This document shows positions 35,301 to 45,162 of a stretch of DNA of 64,000 bases, piece after piece. The stretch spans positions 126,967 through 190,966 of the forward strand of contig NZ_JSYZ01000017.1 of NCBI RefSeq assembly GCF_001293465.1, in the 5' to 3' direction. Made by a program: the position numbers and the translations under genes. Below the pieces are notes generated by a model. That model did not search any database and had not been told where the DNA came from. It was given only the letters and a program-made list of their open reading frames with translations. Source of the stretch: Pseudomonas asplenii. GTDB lineage: Bacteria; Pseudomonadota; Gammaproteobacteria; Pseudomonadales; Pseudomonadaceae. Numbering within the stretch: position 1 is the first letter of the stretch; every line of letters starts with the position of its first letter.

Positions 35301-35615
35301 ATGTCTTACGCAGTAATCGTTACCGGCGGCAAGCAGTACAAAGTCGCCCCAGGTGAATACCTGAAGATTGAAAAACTGGAAGTCGCCACTGGCGAATCCG
35401 TTACCTTTGATCGCGTTCTGTTGGTTGCCAACGGCGACGACGTGAACATCGGTGCTCCAGTTGTTGCTGGCGCTACCGTTTCGGCTGAAGTGGTTTCCCA
35501 AGGCCGTCACGACAAGGTCCGCATCATCAAGTTCCGCCGTCGTAAGCACCACATGAAGCGCATGGGTCACCGTCAGTGGTACACCGAGATCAAAATCACC
35601 GGTATTCAGGCTTAA
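35301..35615 (+). CDS. rplU: 50S ribosomal protein L21
   Basis: A 104-residue ribosomal protein of the expected size, beginning MSYAVIVTGGKQYKVAPGEY and containing the 23S-binding basic stretch KFRRRKHHMKRMGHRQ. It heads the rplU-rpmA operon with rpmA 33 bp downstream. GGAGAAATACC precedes the start. Codon use is strongly biased toward highly expressed codons. Confidence 0.98.
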   Translation: MSYAVIVTGGKQYKVAPGEYLKIEKLEVATGESVTFDRVLLVANGDDVNIGAPVVAGATVSAEVVSQGRHDKVRIIKFRRRKHHMKRMGHRQWYTEIKITGIQA

Positions 35616-35648
35616 TTCGCCTAATTCCCTTTTTGGAGTATTGAACTC

Positions 35649-35906
35649 ATGGCACACAAAAAAGCTGGTGGTAGTACCCGTAACGGTCGCGACTCAGAAG
35701 CCAAACGACTTGGCGTGAAGATGTACGGCGGCCAGGCTATCAAGGCGGGCAACATCATCGTGCGTCAGCGCGGCACCCAATTCCACGCCGGTTATGGCGT
35801 TGGCATGGGTAAGGATCACACCCTGTTCGCTAAAGTCGAAGGCGTGATCAAGTTCGAAGTAAAAGGCGCCTTCGGTCGTCGTTACGTGAGCGTCGTCGCA
35901 GCTTAA
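35649..35906 (+). CDS. rpmA: 50S ribosomal protein L27
   Basis: An 85-residue ribosomal protein whose amino-terminal arm (AHKKAGGSTRNGRDSEAKRL) reaches the peptidyl-transferase centre. It starts with AHKKAGG directly after the initiator, so no Firmicutes-type leader cleavage is needed. It is second in the rplU-rpmA operon, with a terminator 18 bp after the stop. Confidence 0.98.
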   Translation: MAHKKAGGSTRNGRDSEAKRLGVKMYGGQAIKAGNIIVRQRGTQFHAGYGVGMGKDHTLFAKVEGVIKFEVKGAFGRRYVSVVAA

Positions 35907-35923
35907 TCGCGGCAATGCTGGAG

Positions 35924-35951
35924 AAGCCCTGTCTTGCGACGGGGCTTTTTC
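35924..35951 (+). terminator. Rho-independent terminator of rplU-rpmA
   Basis: Stem AAGCCCTGTC/GACGGGGCTT with a TTGC loop followed by TTTTT. The stem has one T-G pair. Confidence 0.88.
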
Positions 35952-36093
35952 GTTTGTGGGGTGAGTCTCTTGCAAAGCTGTTCGTGTGAGCCGTGCGCTG
36001 GTTTCATGGGTGGATAGGTGGCGCTACGCTCATCTTTGCAAGAGTCTTATGTCTTGATTTCCATCGGCTCGTCCCGGTGACGAGAGGCGTGTT

Positions 36094-37317
36094 ATGAAGT
36101 TTGTTGATGAAGTATCGATTCGCGTAAAGGCTGGCGACGGCGGTAACGGTTGCATGAGTTTCCGTCGGGAAAAATTCATCGAGAAGGGTGGGCCCAACGG
36201 CGGTGACGGTGGGGATGGCGGTTCGGTCTATATGGTTGCCGACGAAAACCTCAATACCCTGGTGGATTACCGCTATACCCGGCATTTCGAGGCTGAGCGC
36301 GGATCGAACGGCGGCAGCACCGACTGCACCGGGAAAAAGGGTGATGACCTGGACCTGCGCGTGCCGGTCGGCACCACGGTGATCGACTCCGCGACCCAGG
36401 AGGTCATCGGCGATCTGGTCAAGCATGGTCAGCGCCTGCTGGTGGCTCATGGTGGCTGGCATGGCCTGGGCAACACCCGCTTCAAGTCCAGTACCAACCG
36501 TGCACCGCGCCAGACCACGCCGGGCAAGCCGGGCGAGCAGCGTGACCTCAAGCTGGAAATGAAGGTGCTGGCCGACGTCGGTCTGCTGGGTCTGCCGAAT
36601 GCCGGCAAGAGTACCTTCATTCGTTCGGTGTCGGCCGCCCGTCCGAAAGTGGCGGACTATCCGTTCACCACGCTGGTGCCGAACCTGGGTGTGGTCAGTG
36701 TCGACCGCTGGAAGAGCTTCGTCATCGCCGACATCCCCGGCTTGATCGAGGGGGCTTCGGAGGGTGCCGGCCTGGGGATTCGCTTCCTCAAGCACCTGGC
36801 GCGTACCCGTCTGCTGCTGCACCTCGTCGACATGGCGCCGCTGGATGAAAGCAGTGCCGCAGATGCGGCCGAAGTGATCGTCAATGAGCTGGCGCGCTTC
36901 AGTCCGTCGCTGGTCGAGCGTGATCGCTGGCTGGTGCTGAACAAGTGCGACCAGATTCTCGAGGAAGAGCACGAGGCGCGGGTCAAGGAAGTGGTCGATC
37001 GCCTGCAGTGGACCGGCCCGGTCTACGTGATCTCGGCGATCGCCAGCGAGGGTACCGAGCGTCTGACCCGTGACATCATGCGTTACCTGGAGGATCGTCT
37101 CGATCGCCTGGCCAGCGACCCGGCCTACGCCGACGAGTTGCGTGAGCTCGACCAGCGCATCGAGGATGAGGCGCGTGCCCAGCTGCAGGCTCTGGATGAC
37201 CAGCGGGCCCTGCGTCGCAGCGGCGTCAAGAGTGTCCATGACATCGGCGACGATGATTGGGATGAAGATGACTTCGATGATGAGGATGGTCCGGAAATCA
37301 TTTACGTCCGCGACTGA
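36094..37317 (+). CDS. obg: GTPase ObgE/CgtA
   Basis: A 407-residue ribosome-associated GTPase acting in 50S assembly and stress control. It has the glycine-rich Obg domain (1-158), then the G domain with GLPNAGKST (about 166-174), switch DIPGLIEGA and NKCD. The carboxy terminus is highly acidic (DDDWDEDDFDDEDGPE), as in other gamma-proteobacterial Obg proteins. Located between rpmA and proB as is usual, with its own terminator. Confidence 0.97.
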   Translation: MKFVDEVSIRVKAGDGGNGCMSFRREKFIEKGGPNGGDGGDGGSVYMVADENLNTLVDYRYTRHFEAERGSNGGSTDCTGKKGDDLDLRVPVGTTVIDSATQEVIGDLVKHGQRLLVAHGGWHGLGNTRFKSSTNRAPRQTTPGKPGEQRDLKLEMKVLADVGLLGLPNAGKSTFIRSVSAARPKVADYPFTTLVPNLGVVSVDRWKSFVIADIPGLIEGASEGAGLGIRFLKHLARTRLLLHLVDMAPLDESSAADAAEVIVNELARFSPSLVERDRWLVLNKCDQILEEEHEARVKEVVDRLQWTGPVYVISAIASEGTERLTRDIMRYLEDRLDRLASDPAYADELRELDQRIEDEARAQLQALDDQRALRRSGVKSVHDIGDDDWDEDDFDDEDGPEIIYVRD

Positions 37318-37335
37318 TTCATTCGGTAAACTAGA

Positions 37336-37360
37336 ACGCCGCTCCCCTGAGCGGCGTTTT
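37336..37360 (+). terminator. Rho-independent terminator of obg
   Basis: Stem ACGCCGCT/AGCGGCGT with a CCCCTG loop, followed by TTT, 19 bp after the obg stop. Confidence 0.85.
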
Positions 37361-37438
37361 GGTATCCGTAATACGTAAATCACATAATCGCGTGGGTGGC
37401 GCCCGGTTGCGCTGCCTGCTGGCAAGGGTTGGAAGATC

Positions 37439-38557
37439 ATGCGGAGCAAGGTGACAGGTGCGCAGCGTTGGGTCGTGAAGATCGGCAGCGCACTGCTGAC
37501 GGCGGACGGCAAGGGCCTGGATCGCGCGGCAATGGGTGTCTGGGTTGAGCAGATGGTGGCATTGCACGAGGCTGGCGTGGAGCTGGTGCTGGTGTCGTCC
37601 GGCGCGGTGGCGGCGGGCATGAGTCGGCTTGGCTGGACCGCTCGACCGAGTGCCATGCATGAATTGCAGGCGGCGGCGGCTATCGGCCAGATGGGGCTGG
37701 TGCAGGCCTGGGAGTCGAGCTTTGCCGAGCATGGGCGCCATACCGCACAGATCCTGCTGACCCACGACGACCTGTCCGATCGCAAGCGCTACCTCAATGC
37801 GCGCAGCACCTTGCGTGCGCTGGTGGAGCTCAAGGTCATCCCGGTGATCAACGAGAACGACACGGTGGTCACCGACGAGATCCGTTTCGGTGACAACGAC
37901 ACCCTGGCGGCGCTGGTGGCCAACCTGGTGGAGGCGGACCTGCTGGTGATCCTGACGGATCGCGATGGCATGTTCGATGCCGATCCGCGCAGCAATCCCG
38001 ATGCGCAGCTGATCTACGAGGCTCGCGCCGACGACCCGGCGCTGGATGCCGTGGCGGGCGGCACCGGTGGCGCCCTGGGGCGTGGCGGCATGCAGACCAA
38101 ACTGCGGGCGGCGCGGCTGGCGGCGCGCTCGGGCGCGCATACCATCATCGTCGGTGGTCGCCTGGAGCGGGTGCTCGATCGTCTCAAGGCGGGCGAGCGC
38201 ATCGGCACTCTGTTGTCGCCGGAGCGTGGCATGCTGGCGGCGCGCAAGCAGTGGCTGGCCGGACACCTGCAGACTCGTGGCACCCTGGTGCTCGACGACG
38301 GTGCGGTGAATGCGCTGGCGCGTGATCACAAGAGCCTGTTGCCGGTAGGGGTCAAGCTGGTCCAGGGCAGCTTCCGTCGTGGTGAAATGGTGGTGTGCGT
38401 GGCGCCGGACGGTCGTGAGATCGCTCGTGGGTTGGCTAACTACAGTGCGCTCGAGGCGCAGAAGATCATCGGTCAGTCGTCGGATGCCATTGTCGGCCTG
38501 CTGGGCTACATGGCTGAGCCGGAGCTGGTTCATCGCGATAATCTTATTCTGGTGTGA
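37439..38557 (+). CDS. proB: Glutamate 5-kinase
   Basis: A 372-residue enzyme phosphorylating glutamate for proline synthesis. It has the amino-acid kinase fold (WVVKIGSALLT near residue 11, LVLVSSGAVAAGM near 50-62, VIPVINENDTV near 134-144) and a carboxy-terminal PUA domain (about 277-370). Feedback inhibition by proline is expected. The gene is separated from obg by a terminator and is followed by a creA-like gene 20 bp downstream. Confidence 0.97.
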   Translation: MRSKVTGAQRWVVKIGSALLTADGKGLDRAAMGVWVEQMVALHEAGVELVLVSSGAVAAGMSRLGWTARPSAMHELQAAAAIGQMGLVQAWESSFAEHGRHTAQILLTHDDLSDRKRYLNARSTLRALVELKVIPVINENDTVVTDEIRFGDNDTLAALVANLVEADLLVILTDRDGMFDADPRSNPDAQLIYEARADDPALDAVAGGTGGALGRGGMQTKLRAARLAARSGAHTIIVGGRLERVLDRLKAGERIGTLLSPERGMLAARKQWLAGHLQTRGTLVLDDGAVNALARDHKSLLPVGVKLVQGSFRRGEMVVCVAPDGREIARGLANYSALEAQKIIGQSSDAIVGLLGYMAEPELVHRDNLILV

Positions 38558-38577
38558 TCGAGTCGAGGGGAGTGCGG

Positions 38578-39039
38578 ATGGGTTTGGCAAAGGGATTGTT
38601 CGGGTTGCTCCTGGCGTTGCCGCTGCTGGCGTCGGCCGAGGAGATCGGTCAGGTGTCGACGGTGTTCAAGTTCGTCGGGCCGAATGACCGGATCGTGGTC
38701 GAGGCGTTCGATGACCCCAGGGTCGAGGGTGTGACCTGTTATCTGTCGCGGGCCAAGACCGGTGGCCTGAAGGGCGGCCTGGGGCTGGCGGAAGATCGTG
38801 CCGAGGCTTCGATCGCCTGTCGCCAGGTTGGGCCGATCCGCTTCAGTGGTGAGCTCAAGGATGGCGAGGAGGTATTCAAGGAGCGCACGTCGCTGGTGTT
38901 CAAGACCATGCAGGTGGTGCGCTTCCTCGACAAGAAGCGTAATACCCTGGTGTATCTGGTCTACAGCGATCGTGTGATCGAAGGGAGTCCGCAGAATGCG
39001 GTGACGGCGATTCCGATTCTGCCGTGGCCGAATCGGTAG
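38578..39039 (+). CDS. creA: CreA family exported protein
   Basis: A 153-residue periplasmic protein of the CreA family, seen in EEIGQVSTVFKFVGPNDRIVVEAFDDP and VEGVTCYLSRAKTGG. Its signal peptide is MGLAKGLFGLLLALPLLASAEE; the ATG at 38578 with GGGGAGTG upstream is chosen over an in-frame start at 38554 that would spoil the signal. Two cysteines may pair (VTCYL, SIACRQ). Function is unknown. It is probably cotranscribed with proB. Confidence 0.88.
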   Translation: MGLAKGLFGLLLALPLLASAEEIGQVSTVFKFVGPNDRIVVEAFDDPRVEGVTCYLSRAKTGGLKGGLGLAEDRAEASIACRQVGPIRFSGELKDGEEVFKERTSLVFKTMQVVRFLDKKRNTLVYLVYSDRVIEGSPQNAVTAIPILPWPNR

Positions 39040-39192
39040 GGTGTCGAGTTGGCGTGACCTTGCTGCGCCGCGCCTTGTAGGTGTCGGGCTTGCCTGCGAA
39101 TAGGTTCTTGAACCTTGCGTTGCCGGAGAGGGCGCTTTCGTGGGTAGGCCCTGCTCCTGCAGAGGGTGTGGTTCTTGAATTGCAGGCAATAA

Positions 39193-39217
39193 AAAACCGA
39201 CCCTTGGGTCGGTTTTT
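39193..39217 (-). terminator. Terminator of rpsT
   Basis: Stem AAACCGACCC/GGGTCGGTTT with a short loop, T-rich on both strands. It lies 16 bp past the rpsT stop and probably also ends transcripts from creA. Confidence 0.9.
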
Positions 39218-39232
39218 CAGCAGGCTGGTCGC

Positions 39233-39505
39233 TTAGGCAGCAACAGCCAGGGCCTTGATGTGGCCATTCAGACGGCTCTTGTGACGAGCGGCCTTGTTCT
39301 TGTGGATGATGCCCTTGTCGGCCATGCGGTCGATAACAGGCACTGCCAGAACGTAGGCGGCTTGTGCTTTAGCGGCGTCTTTTGCGTCGATGGCTTTCAC
39401 TACGTTCTTGATGTAGGTACGAACCATGGAACGCAGGCTGGCGTTGTGGCTGCGACGCTTCTCAGCCTGTTTAGCACGTTTTTTGGCGGAAGGTGAGTTG
39501 GCCAC
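39233..39505 (-). CDS. rpsT: 30S ribosomal protein S20
   Basis: A 90-residue basic helical protein beginning MANSPSAKKRAKQAEKRRSH. It starts at a GTG behind GAGGAGCTCGACG, a weak start that is a known feature of S20 genes and is linked to autogenous translational control. It diverges from murJ across 252 bp that hold both promoters. Confidence 0.97.
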   Translation of the reverse strand: MANSPSAKKRAKQAEKRRSHNASLRSMVRTYIKNVVKAIDAKDAAKAQAAYVLAVPVIDRMADKGIIHKNKAARHKSRLNGHIKALAVAA

Positions 39506-39757
39506 CGTCGAGCTCCTCGAAAGACTTTTTAGGGAATAGCAAACAAAATAGGCCGCGAATCATGCCGATGAGTTGAAGTCTTGTCAAGGGCGAACGACGC
39601 GCTCCGCCGAGTGGTCGATGTGGCGCTTCGGATGTTTCTTTCCGGCGTACGACCTGTAAACTCGCGAGCTTTGGCTCTGTGCTGTTGCGGCGCGGAGTAT
39701 CGCACAGCCGGGCGCCATATTCGCCTGCTTCTTCATTCAAGGGCGCACAATTTTTCA

Positions 39758-41296
39758 ATGAATCTGCTCAAGTCGTTGGCTGCCGTCAGTTCCATCACGA
39801 TGCTTTCCCGGGTGCTGGGCTTCGTTCGCGACACCATCCTCGCCCGGGCCTTTGGCGCGGGGATGGCGACCGACGCCTTCTTCATCGCCTTCAAGCTGCC
39901 CAACCTGCTGCGACGGATTTTCGCCGAAGGGGCCTTTTCCCAGGCGTTCGTGCCGATCCTGGCCGAGTACAAGAGCCAGAAGGGCGAGGAGGCGACCCGG
40001 ACCTTCATCGCCTATGTCAGCGGCCTGCTGACCCTGGTGCTGGCCCTGGTGACGGCGCTGGGCATGCTCGCCGCGCCGTGGGTGATCTGGGCGACCGCGC
40101 CCGGCTTTGCCGATACGCCGGAGAAGTTCAGGCTGACCTCCGACCTGTTGCGGGTGACTTTTCCTTATATATTGCTGATCTCGCTATCGTCCCTGGCCGG
40201 GGCGATCCTCAACACCTGGAACCGTTTCTCGGTCCCGGCGTTCGTGCCGACGCTGCTGAATATCAGCATGATCATTTTTGCCCTGTTCCTGACTCCCTAC
40301 TTCGACCCACCGGTGATGGCGCTGGGCTGGGCGGTACTGGCGGGTGGCCTGGCCCAGTTGCTCTACCAACTGCCGCACCTGAAGAAGATCGGCATGCTGG
40401 TGCTGCCGCGCATCAACCTGCGCGACAGTGGTGTGTGGCGGGTGATGAAGCAGATGCTGCCGGCGATCCTCGGGGTGTCGGTCAGCCAGATTTCGCTGAT
40501 CATCAATACGATCTTCGCCTCGTTCCTGGTGGCGGGGTCGGTATCCTGGATGTATTACGCCGACCGCCTCATGGAACTGCCCTCCGGTGTGCTGGGCGTG
40601 GCGCTGGGCACCATCCTGTTGCCGATCCTGTCCAAGACCTACGCCAACAAGGATCGTCACGAGTACTCGCGGATTCTCGACTGGGGCCTGCGCCTGTGTT
40701 TCGTGCTGGTGCTGCCGTGCTCGCTGGCGCTGGCGATCCTTTCCGAGCCGCTGACGGTGTCGCTGTTCCAGTACGGCCAGTTCAGCGCCTTCGATGCGTC
40801 CATGACCCAGCGGGCGCTGATCGCCTACTCGGTCGGCCTGCTGGGGATCATCATGATCAAGGTGCTGGCGCCGGGCTTTTATGCCCAGCAGAACATTCGC
40901 ACGCCGGTGAAGATCGCGATCTTCACCCTGACGGTCACCCAGTTGCTCAACCTGGCCCTGGTCGGCCCGTTGGCCCACGCCGGGCTGGCGCTGGCCATCA
41001 GTGGTGGCGCCTGCCTCAATGCCGGTCTGCTGTTCTGGCAGTTGCGCCGGCAGAAACTGTTCGTCGCCCAGGCGGGCTGGGGGCTGTACCTGTTGAAACT
41101 GGTGGTTGCCGTTGGCGTGATGTCGGCGGTGCTGTTGGGGCTGATGCATGTCATGCCGGCGTGGGACCAGGGGCATATGCTCGAGCGCTTCCTGCGCCTG
41201 GGGGCGTTGGTGGTGGCGGGTGTGGTGGCCTACTTCGGCATGCTGCTGCTGATGGGGCTGCGCCTGCGCCACTTCAACCGCAAATCGTTGATGTAA
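39758..41296 (+). CDS. murJ: Lipid II flippase MurJ
   Basis: A 512-residue inner-membrane protein with about 14 helices that flips lipid II for peptidoglycan synthesis. The ATG at 39758 (MNLLKSLAAVSSITMLSRVLG) gives the family length; the longer frame from 39581 is not conserved. The MOP-superfamily phrases FGAGMATDAFFIAFKLPN and RRIFAEGAFSQAFVP are intact, including arginines needed in the central cavity. It is 87 bp upstream of ribF on the same strand. Confidence 0.96.
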   Translation: MNLLKSLAAVSSITMLSRVLGFVRDTILARAFGAGMATDAFFIAFKLPNLLRRIFAEGAFSQAFVPILAEYKSQKGEEATRTFIAYVSGLLTLVLALVTALGMLAAPWVIWATAPGFADTPEKFRLTSDLLRVTFPYILLISLSSLAGAILNTWNRFSVPAFVPTLLNISMIIFALFLTPYFDPPVMALGWAVLAGGLAQLLYQLPHLKKIGMLVLPRINLRDSGVWRVMKQMLPAILGVSVSQISLIINTIFASFLVAGSVSWMYYADRLMELPSGVLGVALGTILLPILSKTYANKDRHEYSRILDWGLRLCFVLVLPCSLALAILSEPLTVSLFQYGQFSAFDASMTQRALIAYSVGLLGIIMIKVLAPGFYAQQNIRTPVKIAIFTLTVTQLLNLALVGPLAHAGLALAISGGACLNAGLLFWQLRRQKLFVAQAGWGLYLLKLVVAVGVMSAVLLGLMHVMPAWDQGHMLERFLRLGALVVAGVVAYFGMLLLMGLRLRHFNRKSLM

Positions 41297-41383
41297 CCGG
41301 CGCAACGGATGTCGACGCATGACGGGTACTAAGCTCGGCCGGGTATGGTTATAATCGGCCACTTTATGAGCAAGAAGCGCGTT

Positions 41384-42334
41384 ATGCAACTGGTTCGAGG
41401 CCTCCACAACCTGCGTCCCCGGCACCGGGGCTGTGTCGCCACCATTGGCAACTTTGACGGTGTTCATCGTGGTCACCAGGCTATCCTGGCCCGGCTGCGC
41501 GAGCGTGCGCGGGAGCTGGGGGTGCCCAGCTGCGTGGTGATTTTCGAACCGCAACCGCGCGAGTTTTTTGCCCCGCAGACGGCGCCGGCGCGCCTGGCGC
41601 GCTTGCGCGACAAGCTGCAGCTGCTGGCTGCCGAAGGCGTCGACCGGGTACTGTGCCTGGCGTTCAACCAGCGCCTGAGCAAGCTCAGCGCCGCCGAGTT
41701 CGTCGACACCATCCTGGTCGACGGCCTGGGCGTACAGCACCTGGAAGTCGGTGACGACTTCCGTTTCGGCTGCGACCGTGCCGGTGATTTCGATTTCCTG
41801 CTACAGGCCGGCAAGGCCAGTGGCTTTACCGTCGAGGCGGCACAGACCGTCGAACTCGATGGCCTGCGGGTCAGCAGCACCCAGGTGCGTAATGCCCTGG
41901 CGGCGGCCGATTTCCCCTTGGCCGAACGCCTGCTGGGGCGTCCGTTCCGGATCGCCGGGCGGGTGCTGCATGGGCAGAAACTGGCGCGCCAACTGGGCAC
42001 GCCAACGGCCAACGTACAGCTCAAGCGCCGTCGCGTGCCATTGACCGGGGTCTACCTGGCCAGTGTCGAGATCGACGGCCAGCCGTGGCCGGGTGTCGCC
42101 AATATTGGCGTGCGGCCTACGGTAGCAGGTGATGGCAATGCCCACCTGGAAGTGCATCTGCTGGATTTTGCCGGTGATCTGTATAACCGGCGTTTGACGG
42201 TGGTTTTCCACCACAAGCTGCGCGATGAGCAGCGATTCGCCTCCCTGGAGGCGCTCAAGACGGCGATCAATGCGGACGTCGCCGCCGCCCGTGCCCACTG
42301 GCAGGGTTCACCGCTTACAAAGAGCCTGAAATGA
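41384..42334 (+). CDS. ribF: Bifunctional riboflavin kinase/FAD synthetase
   Basis: A 316-residue enzyme converting riboflavin to FMN and FAD. The adenylyltransferase part has IGNFDGVHRGHQ (about 25-36) and LRVSSTQVRNAL; the kinase part has GTPTANVQLK (about 205-214). The ATG at 41384 (MQLVRGLHNLRP) is chosen because this is the conserved start; an in-frame start at 41345 would add 13 residues. The last four bases overlap the ileS start as ATGA, indicating translational coupling. Confidence 0.95.
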   Translation: MQLVRGLHNLRPRHRGCVATIGNFDGVHRGHQAILARLRERARELGVPSCVVIFEPQPREFFAPQTAPARLARLRDKLQLLAAEGVDRVLCLAFNQRLSKLSAAEFVDTILVDGLGVQHLEVGDDFRFGCDRAGDFDFLLQAGKASGFTVEAAQTVELDGLRVSSTQVRNALAAADFPLAERLLGRPFRIAGRVLHGQKLARQLGTPTANVQLKRRRVPLTGVYLASVEIDGQPWPGVANIGVRPTVAGDGNAHLEVHLLDFAGDLYNRRLTVVFHHKLRDEQRFASLEALKTAINADVAAARAHWQGSPLTKSLK

Positions 42335-45162
42335 CCGACTACAAAGCCACGCTTAACCTCCCGGACACCGCCTTCCCGATGAAGGCCGGCCTGCCACAGC
42401 GCGAACCTCAGATTCTGCAGCGCTGGGACAGCATTGGCCTGTACGGGAAGTTGCGCGAGATTGGCAAGGATCGTCCGAAGTTCATCCTTCACGACGGTCC
42501 TCCCTACGCCAACGGCACGATTCACATCGGTCACGCGCTGAACAAGATTCTCAAGGACATGATCGTCCGCTCCAAGACCCTGGCCGGCTTCGATGCCCCC
42601 TATGTGCCGGGTTGGGACTGCCATGGCCTGCCGATCGAACACAAGGTCGAAGTGACCCACGGCAAGAACCTGGGCGCGGACAAGACCCGCGAACTGTGCC
42701 GCGCCTATGCCAGCGAGCAGATCGAGGGGCAGAAGTCCGAGTTCATCCGCCTGGGCGTGCTGGGCGACTTCGCCAACCCCTACAAGACCATGGACTTCAA
42801 GAACGAGGCCGGTGAAATCCGCGCCCTGGCCGAAATCGTCAAGGGCGGCTTCGTGTTCAAGGGCCTCAAGCCGGTGAACTGGTGCTTCGATTGCGGTTCG
42901 GCCCTGGCCGAAGCCGAAGTCGAATACCAGGACAAGAAGTCCCAGACCATCGACGTGGCCTTCCCGATCGCCGACCAGGACAAGCTGGCCGCCGCGTTCG
43001 GCCTGCCGTCGCTGGGCAAGCCGACTTCGATCGTGATCTGGACCACCACCCCGTGGACCATCCCGGCCAACCAGGCGCTGAACGTTCATCCGGAGTTCAA
43101 CTACGCGCTGGTGGATGTCGGTGACCGCCTGTTGGTGCTGGCCGAGGAACTGGTCGAGTCCTGCCTGGCGCGTTACAAGCTGGAAGGTTCGGTAGTGGCG
43201 GTTGCCAAGGGCCAGGCCCTGGAACTGATCAACTTCCGTCATCCGTTCTATGATCGCCTGTCGCCTCTGTATCTGGCCGAGTATGTCGAGCTGGGTGCCG
43301 GTACCGGCGTGGTTCACTCCGCCCCGGCCTATGGCGAGGACGACTTCAAGAGCTGCAAGCATTACGGGATGTCCAACGATGACATCCTCACCCCGGTGCA
43401 GAGCAACGGTGTGTATGTCGAGTCCCTGGAGTTCTTCGGCGGCCAGTTCATCTTCAAGGCCAACCCGGCCATCGTCGAAAAACTCGCCGAAGTCGGTGCG
43501 CTGCTGCACACCGAGACCATCAGCCACAGCTACATGCACTGCTGGCGCCACAAGACCCCGCTGATCTACCGCGCCACCGCGCAGTGGTTCATTGGCATGG
43601 ACAAGGCGCCGGCCTCTGGCGACACCCTGCGCGAGCGTTCGCTCAAGGCCATCGAGGACACCCAGTTCGTTCCGGCCTGGGGCCAGGCGCGCCTGCACTC
43701 GATGATCGCCAACCGTCCGGACTGGTGCATCTCCCGCCAGCGCAACTGGGGCGTACCGATCCCGTTCTTCCTGAACAAGGAAAGCGGCGAGCTGCACCCG
43801 CGCACCGTCGAACTGATGGAGCAGGTGGCCCAGCGCGTCGAGAAAGAGGGTATCGAGGCCTGGTTCAAGCTGGATGCCGCCGAGCTGCTCGGTGACGAGG
43901 CTGCGCAGTACGACAAGATCAGCGACACCCTCGACGTCTGGTTCGACTCGGGCACCACCCACTGGCACGTACTGCGCGGTTCGCACCCGGTCGGCCACGA
44001 GAACGGCCCGCGTGCCGACCTCTACCTGGAAGGTTCGGACCAGCACCGCGGCTGGTTCCACTCGTCCCTGCTGACCGGCTGCGCCATCGACAACCATGCG
44101 CCGTACCGCGAGCTGCTGACCCACGGCTTTACCGTCGACGAGGCCGGCCGCAAGATGTCCAAGTCCCTGGGCAACGTGATCGCGCCGCAGAAGGTCAACG
44201 ACACCCTGGGGGCCGACATCATGCGCCTGTGGGTCGCCTCGACCGACTATTCGGGCGAGATGGCCGTCTCTGACCAGATCCTGCAGCGCAGCGCCGACGC
44301 CTACCGGCGTATCCGCAACACCGCACGGTTCCTGCTCTCCAACCTGAGCGGCTTCAACCCGGCCACCGATATCGTCCCGGCCGAGGAAATGCTCGCCCTG
44401 GATCGCTGGGCCGTGGACCGCACCCTGCTGCTGCAGCGCGAGCTGGAAGTGCACTACGGTGAGTACCGCTTCTGGAACGTGTACTCCAAGGTGCACAACT
44501 TCTGTGTGCAGGAGCTGGGCGGTTTCTACCTCGACATCATCAAGGACCGCCAGTACACCACCGGCGCCAACAGCAAGGCCCGGCGCTCCTGCCAGACCGC
44601 GCTGTTCCACATCTCCGAGGCGCTGGTGCGCTGGATCGCGCCGATCCTGGCGTTCACCGCCGACGAGCTGTGGCAGTACCTGCCGGGCGAGCGCAACGAA
44701 TCGGTCATGCTCAACACCTGGTACGAAGGCCTCAGCGAACTGCCGGAAGGCTTCGAGCTGGGTCGCGACTACTGGGAGCGGATCATGGCGGTCAAGGTCG
44801 CGGTCAACAAGGAACTGGAAGTGCAGCGCGCCGCGAAGGCGGTGGGCGGCAACCTGCAGGCCGAAGTGACCCTGTTCGCCGAAGAGGCGCTGGTCGCCGA
44901 CCTGGACAAGCTGAGCAACGAACTGCGCTTCGTGCTGATCACCTCCACCGCGACGGTCGCGCCCCTGGCGCTGGCCCCGGCGGATGCGGTGGTCACCGAG
45001 GTGCCGGGCCTGAAGCTCAAGGTGGTCAAGTCCGGCCACGCCAAGTGCGCCCGTTGCTGGCACTGCCGCGAGGATGTCGGGGTGAACCCGGAGCATCCGG
45101 AAATCTGCGGCCGTTGCGTCGACAACATCAGCGGCGAAGGCGAGGTGCGTCACTATGCCTAA
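42331..45162 (+). CDS. ileS: Isoleucyl-tRNA synthetase
   Basis: A class I synthetase of 943 residues, the bacterial type-1 (mupirocin-sensitive) length. The HIGH motif is at 65-68 (GTIHIGHAL), the KMSKS motif near 611-615 (GRKMSKSLGN), and a zinc knuckle ends the protein (CARCWHC ... CGRC). The editing domain lies between. It overlaps ribF by 4 bp and lspA by 8 bp in the conserved ribF-ileS-lspA-fkpB-ispH order. Confidence 0.98.
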   Translation: MTDYKATLNLPDTAFPMKAGLPQREPQILQRWDSIGLYGKLREIGKDRPKFILHDGPPYANGTIHIGHALNKILKDMIVRSKTLAGFDAPYVPGWDCHGLPIEHKVEVTHGKNLGADKTRELCRAYASEQIEGQKSEFIRLGVLGDFANPYKTMDFKNEAGEIRALAEIVKGGFVFKGLKPVNWCFDCGSALAEAEVEYQDKKSQTIDVAFPIADQDKLAAAFGLPSLGKPTSIVIWTTTPWTIPANQALNVHPEFNYALVDVGDRLLVLAEELVESCLARYKLEGSVVAVAKGQALELINFRHPFYDRLSPLYLAEYVELGAGTGVVHSAPAYGEDDFKSCKHYGMSNDDILTPVQSNGVYVESLEFFGGQFIFKANPAIVEKLAEVGALLHTETISHSYMHCWRHKTPLIYRATAQWFIGMDKAPASGDTLRERSLKAIEDTQFVPAWGQARLHSMIANRPDWCISRQRNWGVPIPFFLNKESGELHPRTVELMEQVAQRVEKEGIEAWFKLDAAELLGDEAAQYDKISDTLDVWFDSGTTHWHVLRGSHPVGHENGPRADLYLEGSDQHRGWFHSSLLTGCAIDNHAPYRELLTHGFTVDEAGRKMSKSLGNVIAPQKVNDTLGADIMRLWVASTDYSGEMAVSDQILQRSADAYRRIRNTARFLLSNLSGFNPATDIVPAEEMLALDRWAVDRTLLLQRELEVHYGEYRFWNVYSKVHNFCVQELGGFYLDIIKDRQYTTGANSKARRSCQTALFHISEALVRWIAPILAFTADELWQYLPGERNESVMLNTWYEGLSELPEGFELGRDYWERIMAVKVAVNKELEVQRAAKAVGGNLQAEVTLFAEEALVADLDKLSNELRFVLITSTATVAPLALAPADAVVTEVPGLKLKVVKSGHAKCARCWHCREDVGVNPEHPEICGRCVDNISGEGEVRHYA

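Noticed and set aside
39679..41322. A second plus-strand frame over murJ
   Set aside because: It overlaps murJ fully; the murJ frame has membrane helices and conserved motifs, while this frame is rich in arginine, glycine and aspartate without domains.
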